Source: Portulaca oleracea
Taxonomy: Eukaryota > Streptophyta > Magnoliopsida > Caryophyllales > Portulacaceae
Assembly (NCBI GenBank): GCA_029582165.1
Contig: CM055877.1
Coordinates: 40,644,749-40,708,748, forward strand
Direction of reading: 5' to 3'
Length of the DNA stretch: 64,000 nucleotides
Shown here: piece by piece, positions 44,713-55,160 of the stretch
Layout of the letters: every line of letters begins with the position of its first letter
How positions within the stretch are numbered: position 1 is the first letter of the stretch
The notes under the pieces: model-generated
Seen by the model: the letters and a program-made list of their open reading frames with translations, nothing else
The model's database searches: none
What the model was told of the DNA's origin: nothing
Made by a program: the position numbers and the translations under genes

Positions 44713-45916
44713 ATGAGTCAAGATGGAAAGAAAGAAAGATCTATTCAAATTCCACAACATTATGCAATGAAGCCTGCTACTCAATTGCATTCTCAATATT
44801 CAATACCTGTTACTAGACCTGTCAATTAGGGCGGGCGGGCGGTTTCGGGTCGGTCGTACATCGGGTTCGAGTAAATACGGGTCGGGTGTATTTTGGGTTC
44901 GGGAAAATACGGGCAGTGTATTTCGGTTTCGGGTCAACCCAACGGGTTATGATTGCGACCTTTTTCCGCTTTTCCTTTTAAAAAAATGGTCTTTAAATAC
45001 TACTTTTTGTACAATATACATAATAAAATATGATTATCTTCTAGTAACGATAGATTATTGTAACTATTTTAACTTAAATTAGAGAAATAACAAATAAATA
45101 AGTTGCGCTTATAGTTTAACGTTAAAAATTTCAAAGAAAAATCACAAATTCTAATAAAGTTGAACTTAAAAAATTAATTTTTCGGGTCAAACGGGCAGGT
45201 CGGGTTTAGTTGAAAAATCGTGTTCAAAACCCAGAAATTTCGGGCGGGTTCGGGTCGGGTTATCGGGTCGGGTCAGAAATTGCCAGGTCTGCCTGTTACT
45301 AATACCTTTCAAGCTCTTCCTAGTCAAGAATTTCCACCTCTATCCTATGCCCAAGCCTCCTCAAAAACTCAAGTAATATCAAAACCACCCTCCAATTCCA
45401 ATTTCACATACTTTACAAAACCAACCAAAGACCATGTCCTTTATACAAGATTTCGACAACCTCAATCTGTTTCCCAACTCAATGAATTTGTCAAAAGCAC
45501 ATTCATGCCTGATTGTTATTTTTTCTATGATAATCCTCAAAAAACTAGACTGTTTTATGAATTCATAGATTTTGATTCAAAATCAGTCGAAATTCAACAC
45601 GTTCCAGATCGTACCAACCCTAACCATATAGCCTATTCAAAACTTAGGATCCTTAAAGTACTAACGGGAAAAGATTTTCCCACTCGATATTCAATTAAAC
45701 CTTTTTCCGTATCATTCAACCCATCAGGCTACAACTATGTTGATTATGAAAATGCATGGTACTACACATTCCTTTACCATCCATTCAATCATTCATGGTT
45801 TATCAGTTTTGACACAAGGACAGAAACTCAATTTCCCATATGGTTCTACGAATGGTGGATCACAATGGGAAGCACTCAAGATATATGGCCAGACGAAGTC
45901 AAGCATGTTTACAGCA
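44713..45916 (+). pseudogene. E6 ORF2, first part, with MITE
   Basis: MSQDGKKERSIQ at 44713 after the acceptor at 44678-44704. The GGGTCGGGT-rich MITE sits after YSIPVT (44815-45291, 477 bp, duplication CCTGTTACT). The frame then covers DHVLYTRFRQPQ to WPDEVKHVYS and is cut at 45916 by the LARD-like element. Confidence 0.7.
44815..45291. mobile_element. GGGTCGGGT-rich MITE in E6 ORF2
   Basis: Duplicate of 39079-39593 flanked by CCTGTTACT at 44806-44814 and 45292-45300. It is 38 bp shorter, with much of the loss in the right GGGTTCGG array. Confidence 0.65.
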
Positions 45917-47336
45917 TGTTCGGTTGTAATTTTTGTGGTTTTATAAGTTAGGGATGTCGATCCACAGGGATGGGTGTTTAGGCTTGATTAAGGTAATCGG
46001 TTCGTGTAAATGGGTTTTTCTCAATGCGGAAAGCAATAAATTATGTAAATGAAGCAATAAACTAATCTAGACAAGATAATAAATAAGAAAGCAATTAAAA
46101 GCATGAAATCAAATAAAGCAATTAAAGCAAGGAATGGAAATCTAGAATGAACAATGAAATTAGAGACAAGAAATTATACCTTTGATGACTAATCTTCAAT
46201 AAGCCTTCAATCTACACTTGAATTTTCCCCGAACAAACAAGAAATTGTGGTTTGGATTACCAAGAATCCCCCAAATTTTCACTAGTAAGTAGAATTGGAG
46301 TTCCTTGACCCTCCTCCCCACTAAAAATGGAGTTGATTGTGGCTAACACTATAAAGCTTGGAAAACAAGTCAACAATGGAGATTAGAGAGTAGAGAGAGA
46401 GAGAGAGAGAGAGAAGGTTGTAAAACTTCAATGGAAACTTGCTTGAATTGAGAAAGCTTGAGAAAGTTGAATACAAATGCTATAAATCAAAGAAAGCTTG
46501 AAGAACAATTAAGAACAATTGAAAACTTGAAGAACAATTAAGAGAGATTAAAGCAAATAAAGGAAAGCAATTAAATCTAATTCTACTCCTAAACTACCGA
46601 GGCTAATTCATAATTTTAGATTAATACAAGTGGGTATTTATAGAAGAAGGAAAAATACAACCCAAAACCCTAAAGATAATTCTCAAAGAATTTTCTCATG
46701 ACGGTGTGGCTCGGGCGAGCCACCCTTTGGCTCGGGCGAGCAAGCATTCTGGCTGGTGTTTTTGTTGCCCCAGAAGCCTTGCTCGGGCGAGCAAGCAGAT
46801 GGCTCGGGCGAGCAAGCGTTATGGGCAGTTTTCCCTGCCGACTTCAAACGCGCATAACTTCTTCATCCGAACTCCGTTTTAGGTCCGTAAGATATCGATG
46901 GAAAGCTCTCGGTGTGTACTTTAAGCTCCCAAAATTTCAGAGTTATCGGAGTTGTAACGAAGGAGTTATGACCCAAAGGGTGAAGGCACACGTATTTCAA
47001 ACCTTTAAGTTTGTACCGTTCCCCTGTTTGCGCCAATCTTGATATGGAATTTCCGACTTCGGTTTCGCCTCGGCTCTTGGCTCGGGTTGACTTGGTTTGA
47101 CTCGGATCTCGGCTCGGGTTGACTTGGTTTGACTCGGGTCTCGGCTCGGGTTGACTTGGTTTGACTCGGGAAATAGCTCGGGATTCCCTAAAAACCTTCA
47201 ATTAAGCCCAAACTTCTTCTAACTCCTTATTTTCCTACAAAACACCAAATCATTATATTTAATATATAAATAGGGGTTAAAACAAGCAAATTACCCTATA
47301 AAAGAGAAGAAATTCGGCTCGAAACGAGGCCGAACA
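45917..47336 (-). repeat. LARD 3' LTR
   Basis: 1420 bp. It contains a GA microsatellite at about 46386-46414, four GCTCGGGCGAGC palindromes between about 46708 and 46825, and three tandem units of CTCGGGTTGACTTGGTTTGA at about 47080-47170. It differs from the other LTR by a small block near 46695 and scattered changes. Confidence 0.85.
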
Positions 47337-49575
47337 CCACTCCAACACAAGGGTTTGCTCGCCCCGAGCAAACTAAAAACGAAGAAAAGGACTAAAAAGA
47401 AAAACTAAAAACCTAACTCACTTTCGCAGGAATCGCGGATGCATTTAGCACATGCATCAAGCCCTTTAAACCCCCCGGCAGCCCGGGTGGACGAGGTAGG
47501 TCTCGTGAGGGTTTATAGCAACTATACCCACAAAAGCCCGAGAAAAAGAAAAAGGGGAGAGAAAAAGAAGTGAAAACCTAAAAACGAAACGAAACAAAAG
47601 CAGAGAAGATATTCCCGTCCCCAATCATGCACCTAGTTCCCCATCCCGCCTCAACAATCAATTGGAAGAAGTAAGTATAAACAAATTGAGACACGAAGGT
47701 TGGAAAACTGCCAATCTTTAAGATTTTGAACCAAAACACTTCCTGATGAGCAAAACACCTCGTGCATATGTGCAAGTGGGCTCTAGTCGGTCCTTCCTAT
47801 CCTAAACCAGACAATCAGAGTTGTGCTCATGCTCAAGCTCAGGATTATCTATCCTACTTCACTCTTGGTTTTTCTTTTAACCTCTCTTTTCTTTCTTTTT
47901 CTTACTTTGCTCTCTTTTCTTTCTTTTTCTTACTTTGCTCTTTTCTTTTTTTACTTTTCTCTTTCTTACCATTATTTTTCTCAACTCTTTTTTGCCTTTT
48001 TCTTGCTTCGCTCTTTTCTTTCTTTTTCAAAACCTACGCTCTTTTATTTCCACTCAATCCGTTTTGTGTCTTTTAGAGCGTTTGTGTCGGGTTTTGCGGG
48101 ATTTAAGCACCGGCCTTCGCAAAGGGTTACCCTCCCTGCTGGGTTTCTCCATACGTGAGTCATTGCACTTAAGGGGCATAGGGTGCCGATCCACCCAAAC
48201 CAACCCATGACGGTAGGCCCGACAATAATTATTTAATGCATTAATTAAGAGCTTAAGCAATTGAACAACTAAAACCGTCTAACTTAGGTAAGAATTCACA
48301 GTCAAAGCGTGTAAGAATTGAGGATTCCGCTTTCCCATTCCATGTAAAGGTCTAATAGAGATAATTCATGGCAAAAATCCTTCCTAAGGCCCATCATTAT
48401 TCATACCGGCCGCTTCCAACTGACTAAATCAGCCGATTAGACAACTATCTACACAACTGTGAATGGAACATCCTCAAAAAGAAAAACAACTTTTGGGTTT
48501 TTCACAACATTTATCCCCTTTTTATTTTCTTTCACACACAAAATATTTTTAGATTTTTGGACACAAACTAAGAAAAACAAAAACAAAAGACTAAAAAAAA
48601 ACTAGGTAATCTACCCATGAACAATAAAAGATATCACCCCCACTCCAACACAAGACATCACAATGTCCCCATTGTGAGAAGAAGGGTGTCATAAGCGAGG
48701 TAGAAAACCAACAAAAACATATATATAAAACACTTATCACATAAAAAGCGGTGGCGACCCGAGCCCACACGGCTCCAACAACAATATATATCCAACATTC
48801 ACACTCAAGGGGTTCGCCACCCAAAAAGAAAATCAAGCATGCATCATGGATCATCGATATATTCACATAAAGAGAGAGTGGAAAGAAGTTACCTCGAAGT
48901 CTTCAATCAAGCATATTCAATCCACGATCCAAGGAACATCACACCAAGGTTAGAAATAAACAAGAAAAGCATACTATGTATGATGGTTCACATGCAAGAT
49001 CAAAAAGAAAACAACTATACAAGACTCTAAGGACTAAAGAATTAAGAAACTAAAATATTTACAAAACGACTCTTTTTTTCTTTTCTTTGGACTCACAAAC
49101 CGGAATGCATACTACCCTCCCACTCCCACACAAAGAGGTTGCCGTGTCCTCCAAATGGAAACAGAAATAGGTAAGCAAGCACCCCAAAATAAAAGAAAAA
49201 GACACACACAAAAAGAAAATAAGAGAAGAAAAGAAAGACCAACTCACTAGTTATACAAGAAGGGTGAGGAAAGATATTACCTCAAAGGCATCTTATCAAG
49301 AAATTCACTCCTTCTCACCTCAAGATATCGGGCATCATGTCAGAACCATTCAATGCCCGGAGTAACAAATCATGCATCCTCTCATGCATATCAGAATGGT
49401 GGTGGTAAGAGCACACTCGCAATAGCACATAAACAAACATTAGTGCTCTTAACAATTTATCAAATGCCTTAGAAAAGTCATAGAACTGATGAAATTCATG
49501 AATATACAAGACTTTTCTAGGCACGGTGAAAGAAGACATGACAAATGGATCCTCCCATTGACTCGTAAATGGAGA
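47337..49575 (-). other. LARD internal non-coding region
   Basis: 2.2 kb with no convincing gene. A pyrimidine-rich tract at about 47865-48060 repeats CTTTCTTTTTCTTACTTTGCTC. Open frames across it are low-complexity. A CCACCC...GGTAGGCCCG stretch near 48195 and AC-rich sequence at 48530-48620 have no recognisable function. Confidence 0.6.
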
Positions 49576-51036
49576 TTAGGTATACAAATCAACGGAAGGA
49601 GGCAATACAACACATTTCTGAACATGCTCATGCGAAGGCTTGGATGCAAACAATGGTTCAAACTCAATTTCCATGCAATTTTCATCAATCACAAATTCCA
49701 AATCACTACTCTCATCCAAATAATCATTACAATCGTCAATAGGTGATAAGGAAAACAGAGGATTAGACCACATCACAACACACCCAACATCACACACAAG
49801 CACATCTTCATCTTCATCAATATCAGACTCACTAGAAGAACTATCAACATCAAAAGACAAAGGTGCATCATCCAAAGCAACATCAAAAGTGAAAGTGGAA
49901 GGTTCAGGGTCATAACTCATCGTGAATGTCTCATAAAGCATGTCATCATCAAAAACAACATTGTCAGAATCCAAGTTCAAACAATCATGATCAATCCCCA
50001 AAGAATTATGCTCATCATCACAAGAATGCACATCAATGGATTCACATACAAGGGTAGCTAATGCCTCACTAATGCAATGATCCTCAATGAAAGTGAACAA
50101 ATCATTATCAAGCACACTTTCAATCACAACAGATTCAATTTCACTCTCAACAAGATTATGCTCAATTATATCATGGCATTCACTAAACTCAATCTTTTCT
50201 TCACATAAAGGCATGGACAATGGTGTGGACAACGGTTCATCGTCTAACATGTTTTCATCAATTTCAACATCATCACACACAGAATCAACAAGTTCCTCAT
50301 GCTCACTAGGTGGGGCTAGAGCTAAGGAATCACTAAGTAGTCCAAGGTATGGTCGGTTATAATAGTCATCATCCTCATTATACACAGAAAAATCAACTTG
50401 CATTTCAGGACTAAAAGACGATGAATGACCTACTTCAACATTCGAATCAACCATTTGTGAAGACGGAGTTTCTACCCTATGATTACTCTCATGGACAAAT
50501 TCACGCATATACTCATTCATGTTCACACATAATTTTTCTTCTTCCGCCTTGAAGGAAACCACTGTAGCTTGCAAACAAGAAATTGAACTATGATACGGCG
50601 AATCACACAAGGAGCACACGGAAGGAGACCTGACATCGGCACTTTGGGAAAGATCATAACAGTTTTCCACATATCCCCCATCATAAGATTGATCATCAAC
50701 ATACACGGGGTATTCACATGAATGTTCAGTTTCGGTCCCAAAGGGTGGTGCATAAGGAGGTTGGAAGCTAGGACTAACATTTTGTTCAAACTCATAGGAA
50801 TCCCTAGACAACCATTCAAGTAACTCCCATGTTGGTTCTTCTCCTAAACTGCAAAACCCGTAATATTCTAAAAGGTTTCGGGTCTCATAATTCACACCCT
50901 CATTCACAATTCCCAAAAGATCTAAAGTATCATAGAAGACACCATATAATTCACATTGAGCACGATAATCATGTAATCTAGCAAAATACCTCCAAAATAT
51001 TTCATGCTCAAATTGAGGGAATTGGGGACTATCCAT
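49576..51036 (-). CDS. LARD-encoded acidic protein with CCHC knuckle
   Basis: A 486-codon frame without interruption, starting MDSPQFPQFEHEIFWRYFAR at 51036. The first ~110 residues are aromatic-rich. A knuckle CSLCDSPYHSSISC (Cys-x2-Cys-x4-His-x4-Cys) lies near residue 140. The remaining two thirds is very acidic and Ser-rich with repeated short motifs (HNLVESEIESVV, DESSDLEFVIDENCMEIEFE). The knuckle and its place behind a primer site suggest a Gag-derived nucleic-acid-binding protein. There is no similarity I can name. It is the longest intact frame of the non-viral elements here. Confidence 0.6.
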   Translation of the reverse strand: MDSPQFPQFEHEIFWRYFARLHDYRAQCELYGVFYDTLDLLGIVNEGVNYETRNLLEYYGFCSLGEEPTWELLEWLSRDSYEFEQNVSPSFQPPYAPPFGTETEHSCEYPVYVDDQSYDGGYVENCYDLSQSADVRSPSVCSLCDSPYHSSISCLQATVVSFKAEEEKLCVNMNEYMREFVHESNHRVETPSSQMVDSNVEVGHSSSFSPEMQVDFSVYNEDDDYYNRPYLGLLSDSLALAPPSEHEELVDSVCDDVEIDENMLDDEPLSTPLSMPLCEEKIEFSECHDIIEHNLVESEIESVVIESVLDNDLFTFIEDHCISEALATLVCESIDVHSCDDEHNSLGIDHDCLNLDSDNVVFDDDMLYETFTMSYDPEPSTFTFDVALDDAPLSFDVDSSSSESDIDEDEDVLVCDVGCVVMWSNPLFSLSPIDDCNDYLDESSDLEFVIDENCMEIEFEPLFASKPSHEHVQKCVVLPPSVDLYT

Positions 51037-51202
51037 AACTCTCCTTTTTCTATTTTTCTAATTTTCTATTTTTTTTCTTTTCTTTTCTCACTTTTTTTTT
51101 CGATATTCAATTTTTTTTTCGCTACATTTTTTCTAGCATAATCAAGAAAGCAATAAACTATGTACACACAAACCAATAGCCTAATCTACCAAATAACGCC
51201 AT

Positions 51203-51220
51203 CCCCGGCAACGGCGCCAT
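51203..51220 (-). promoter_or_regulatory. LARD primer-binding site (tRNA-Asp)
   Basis: The minus strand reads TGGCGCCGTTGCCGGGGA within 2 bp of the 5' LTR end, complementary to a plant tRNA-Asp 3' end. Confidence 0.75.
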
Positions 51221-52646
51221 TGTTCGGTTGTAATTTTTGTGGTTTTATAAGTTAGGGATGTCGATCCACAGGGATGGGTGTTTAGGCTTGATTAAGGTAA
51301 TCGGTTCGTGTAAATGGGTTTTTCTCAATGCGGAAAGCAATAAATTATGTAAATGAAGCAATAAACTAATCTAGACAAGATAATAAATAAGAAAGCAATT
51401 AAAAGCATGAAATCAAATAAAGCAATTAAAGCAAGGAATGGAAATCTAGAATGAACAATGAAATTAGAGACAAGAAATTATACCTTTGATGACTAATCTT
51501 CAATAAGCCTTCAATCTACACTTGAATTTCCCCCGAACAAACAAGAAATTGTGGTTTGGATTACCAAGAATCCCCCAAATTCTCACTAGTAAGTAGAATT
51601 GGAGTTCCTTGACCCTCCTCCCCACTAAAAATGGAGTTGATTGTGGCTAACACTATAAAGCTAGGAAAACAAGTCAACAATGGAGATTAGAGAGGAGAGA
51701 GAGAGAGAGAGAGAGAGAAAGCTTGTAAAACTTCAATGGAAACTTGCTTGAATTGAGAAAGCTTGAGAAAATTGAATACAAATGCTATAAATCAAAGAAA
51801 GCTTGAAGAACAATGAAGAACAATTGAAAACTTGAAGAACAATTAAGAGAGATTAAAGCAAATAAAGGAAAGCAATTAAATCTAATTCTACTCCTAAACT
51901 ACCTAGGCTAATTCATAATTTTAGATTAATACAAGTGGGTATTTATAGAAGAAGGAAAAATACAACCCAAAACCCTAAAGATAATTCTCAGCACGCGCAG
52001 CAATTTCTCCGCAGACAGTGTGGCTCGGGCGAGCCACCCTTTGGCTCGGGCGAGCAAGCATTCTGGCTGGTGTTTTTGTTGCCCCAGAAGCCTTGCTCGG
52101 GCGAGCAAGCAGATTGCTCGGGCGAGCAAGCGTTACGCGATTTTCCTGCCGACTTCAAACGCGCATAACTTCTTCATCCGAACTCCGTTTTAGGCTCGTA
52201 AAATATCGATGGAAAGCTCTCGGTGTGTACTTTAAGCTCCCCAAATTTCAGAGCTATCGGAGTTGTAATGAAGGAGTTATGACCCAAAGGGTAAAGGCAC
52301 ACGTATTTCAAACCTTTAAGTTTGTACCGTTCCCTGTTTGCGCCAATCTTGATATGGAATTTCCGACTTCGGTTTCGCATCGGCTCTCGGCTCGGGTTGA
52401 CTTGGTTTGACTCGGATCTCGGCTCGGGTTGACTTGGTTTGACTCGGGTCTCGGCTCGGGTTGACTTGGTTTGACTCAGGAAATAGCTCGGGATTCCCTA
52501 AAAACCTTCAATTAAGCCCAAACTTCTTCTAACTCCTTATTTTCCTACAAAACACCAAATCATTATATCTAATATATAAATAGGGGTTAAAACAAGCAAA
52601 TTACCCTATAAACGAGAAGAAATTCGGCTCGAAACGAGGCCGAACA
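51221..52646 (-). repeat. LARD 5' LTR
   Basis: 1426 bp, closely matching 45917-47336, with the same GA tract, GCTCGGGCGAGC palindromes and triplicate TTGACTTGGTTTGACTCGG units. Confidence 0.85.
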
Positions 52647-52651
52647 CAGCA

Positions 52652-53100
52652 CATACTCAATAAACTTACTTACCAGTCCAGATCTCAAAGAAATTTTATT
52701 CCACAAAAAATATGGTTTTCCATGGATATTTTTTTGGTCTTTCCTAATCATTCAACATTACAAGCCACCAGCATCATTATCTTTAGTTCGCGAATACAAA
52801 ATAAAATGGGGGGACAAATTTAATGTCCAATCTGCTTTGGGTGTTAAACTAGCTCGCAGCTCAAGTCATTCCAGCAACTCCACAGAAACAAGACAAAACA
52901 TCAAAAGGAAAAGAAAAAGAAAAAGATCAAGTTGATGAGATTCAATTATTCAAGCGGGAAATCAAATTACTCAAGAAGCAATAGCAGCAATTATTCCTAC
53001 TTTCAAGTGCAAATTCATCCGAATCTTCAACATCAGTCCATTCAAATTATGATCCATTTCATGGACCTTGTGCTCAACACCCATATGAAATTTAAAATCT
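52652..53100 (+). pseudogene. E6 ORF2, second part
   Basis: ORF2 resumes with YSINLLTSPDLKEI, KKYGFPWIF and YKIKWGDKFNVQSALGVK. A small deletion near 52853 (GCTCGCAGCTC) shifts the frame before the coiled-coil end. The end (VDEIQLFKREIKLLKKQ... SVHSNYDPF) is visible in another frame to TAA near 53095. Confidence 0.65.
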
Positions 53101-53918
53101 CATATGGGGATATTGAATAAAAAAAATAAGTTTTATTACTAATGTTTTCTTTGTAGGTACCGTTGCAAGACTTTGTGAAATTCACAATTTCACTACAAAA
53201 ATCCCCCGGGAGGGAAGTATAGAGTTCAAGTTCAATTATGATTCAAGCACATGCCAACAATGGAGTCATTTCGAACTCACTAATGCAAGCCACATCCCTC
53301 ACCAATATGAAAATGGCTATCAATCAAGATTCCACTTATGTCGGCACAATGATTTCGGTTACTATTTCAAATAGCTGATTCATCAGATACTGTTCGAGAT
53401 TCGCCAGATCAAAATTATTTCTCAATACTGTTCAAGTGTTACGTGGTTCAAATCTACAGTCAACAATAATTCAAGTTTTTCGGAGATATTTTCAAGTTCA
53501 AGATTCCATTCCAGTCAGGGCATATCTACCATCCAAGTGTTCGAAGATAATTCAACATTGTATTCTATAAATATGTATTCAATTGTTTAGTTTGAGGCAT
53601 CAAAAATTAGAGCACAAATTAGCATCCCAAGATCACTTGTACGCACTCTCAAGCATCCTCTGTCACACTCATCACCCACTACTCCCTCAAGTGTATTCCC
53701 AATCCTTTCCCACTCCATATCTTTCCATACTCTCCATCATTCTCAAGAGAGCATTGTAATTCAAATTCTCTTGTACGTTATTTCAAATTCAATCAAAGTA
53801 AGTTTTTGATTCATTCATCTTTGTACGTGTTTCATTTCAATTGTTTGCATTACTTTTTCATTAAATCTTTATTACATTAAAATCATTCATTACAATTATT
53901 TTAGTCCTTTGAAAATAG
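53101..53918 (+). promoter_or_regulatory. E6 3' region, promoter and leader
   Basis: Degenerate stop palindrome, acceptor-like TTTGTAGGTA near 53148-53157, hairpin, TATA box 53566-53573, leader with donor GTAAGT near 53797, ending at TTTGAAAAT (53918) where the strand orientation of viral sequence flips. Confidence 0.65.
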
Positions 53919-54840
53919 GACCGGGATAAGAGCTAGGGGATGCAGCGGGAGAGGACTTGGTATGGTCTAGGGCGAGGGGAGTGGAGCGACAAATCGATTT
54001 TTAAATGTGTAAAAATAATTGTAATAAAATATTTTAGTGTAATAAAGCTTTAATGAAATTTAAATACAAGTAATTGAAATGAAACACGTACAAAGAATGA
54101 ATCAAAAACTTACAATTAAAATCATTCATTACTTTGATTGAATGAAAATCAAACGTACAAGAGAAATTGAAATTGAATTACAATTGCTCTCTTGAGAAGG
54201 ATGGAGAGTATGGAAAGATATGGAGTGGGAAAGGATTGGGTATACACTTGAGGGAGTAGTGGGTGATGAGTGTGAGAGAGGATGCTTGAGAGTGCGGACA
54301 AGTGATCTTGGGATGCTAATTTGTGCTCTAATTTTGTGATGCCTCAAACTAAACAATTGAATACATATTTATAGAATACAATGTTGAATTATCTTCGAAC
54401 ACTTGGACGGTAGATATGCCTTGACTGGAATGGAATCTTGAACTTCAAAATATCTCCGACAAACTTGAATTATTATTGACTGTAGACTTGAACCACGTAA
54501 CACTTCAACAGTATTGAGCAATAATTTTGATCTGGCGAATCTTGAACAGTAACTGATGAATCAGCTATTTGAAATAGTAACCGAAATCATTGTGCCGACA
54601 TAAGTGGAATCTTGATTGATGGCCATTTTCATATTGGTGAGGGATGTGGCTTCCATTAGTGAGTTGGAAATGACTCCATTGTTGGCATGTGCTTGAATCA
54701 TAATTGAACTTGAACTCTATACTTCCCTCCCGGGGGATTTTTGTAGTGAAATTGTGAATTTCACTAAGTCTGGAAATGGTACCTGCAAAGAAAACGTTAG
54801 TAATAAAACTTTTTTTATTATTTTTATTGTATACCCACAT
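53919..54840 (-). promoter_or_regulatory. E7 promoter and leader
   Basis: TATA box TATAAATA on the minus strand at 54373-54366; hairpin GTGAAATT/AATTTCAC and CCCGGGAGGG near 54725-54765; acceptor-like TTTGCAGGTACC near 54790-54778. The leader ends at CTTATCCCGGTCCT (53919), about 8 nt before a primer site would start. Confidence 0.65.
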
Positions 54841-55160
54841 ATGAGATTTTAAATCTCATATGGGTCTTGAGCACAAGGTCCATTAAATGGATCATAATTT
54901 GAATGGACTGATGTTGAAGATTCTGAAGAATTTGCACTTGAAAGGAGGAATAATTGTTGCTGCTGCTTCTTGAGTATTTTGATCTCCTGTTTGAGTAATT
55001 GAATTTCATCAACTTGAGTTTGTGCTTTTTCTTTTCCTTTTTATTTTTTATCCTGCTTCTGTGGAGTTGTTGGAATTACTTGAGGTGGAGTAATTGGTTT
55101 AATTCATATGTTTCATGGAATAGGGAAGTAAGTGGAATTGTTTGAGTGGCTGTAGGTGGT
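54838..55160 (-). other. E7 type-A 3' segment with palindrome
   Basis: After the RH stop the minus strand has a short unique stretch, then PPQVIPTTPQKQDK, a stop, and the coiled-coil VDEIQLLKQEIKILKKQQQQ to AQDPYEI, where the stop codon sits in the perfect palindrome at 54862-54838. No start codon precedes the coil in frame. Confidence 0.6.

Larger units (their letters stand above)
45917..52646 (-). mobile_element. LARD-like non-autonomous LTR retrotransposon
   Basis: 6730 bp with LTRs TGTTCGG...CCGAACA and target duplication CAGCA (45912-45916, 52647-52651). Orientation is minus: directly inside the right LTR the minus strand reads TGGCGCCGTTGCCGGGGA, a tRNA-Asp primer site as in Athila-type Ty3 elements. 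The interior holds one 486-codon gag-like frame and long non-coding sequence. No protease, RT or integrase is visible, which fits a large retrotransposon derivative mobilised in trans. Confidence 0.82.
40251..53918 (+). mobile_element. EPRV copy E6 (type B), unit 2 of the duplication, with LARD insertion
   Basis: Starts inside the MP at HEETFSLDD directly after E5 ORF2 and repeats E5 with offsets of about 5.70-5.75 kb, including both MITEs and the shared stops. ORF2 is interrupted at 45917 by an LTR element and resumes at 52647. After ORF2 come the 3' segment, promoter (TATA 53566-53573) and leader, which stops at 53918 against the minus-strand leader of E7. Confidence 0.78.

Noticed and set aside
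47762..48158. Phe/Leu/Ser-rich frames resembling membrane proteins
   Set aside because: Translations of a pyrimidine-rich repeat tract inside the LARD; no start context and three frames open at once.
50087..50362. Plus-strand frame opposite the LARD protein
   Set aside because: It is an antisense shadow of the longer, motif-bearing minus-strand frame.
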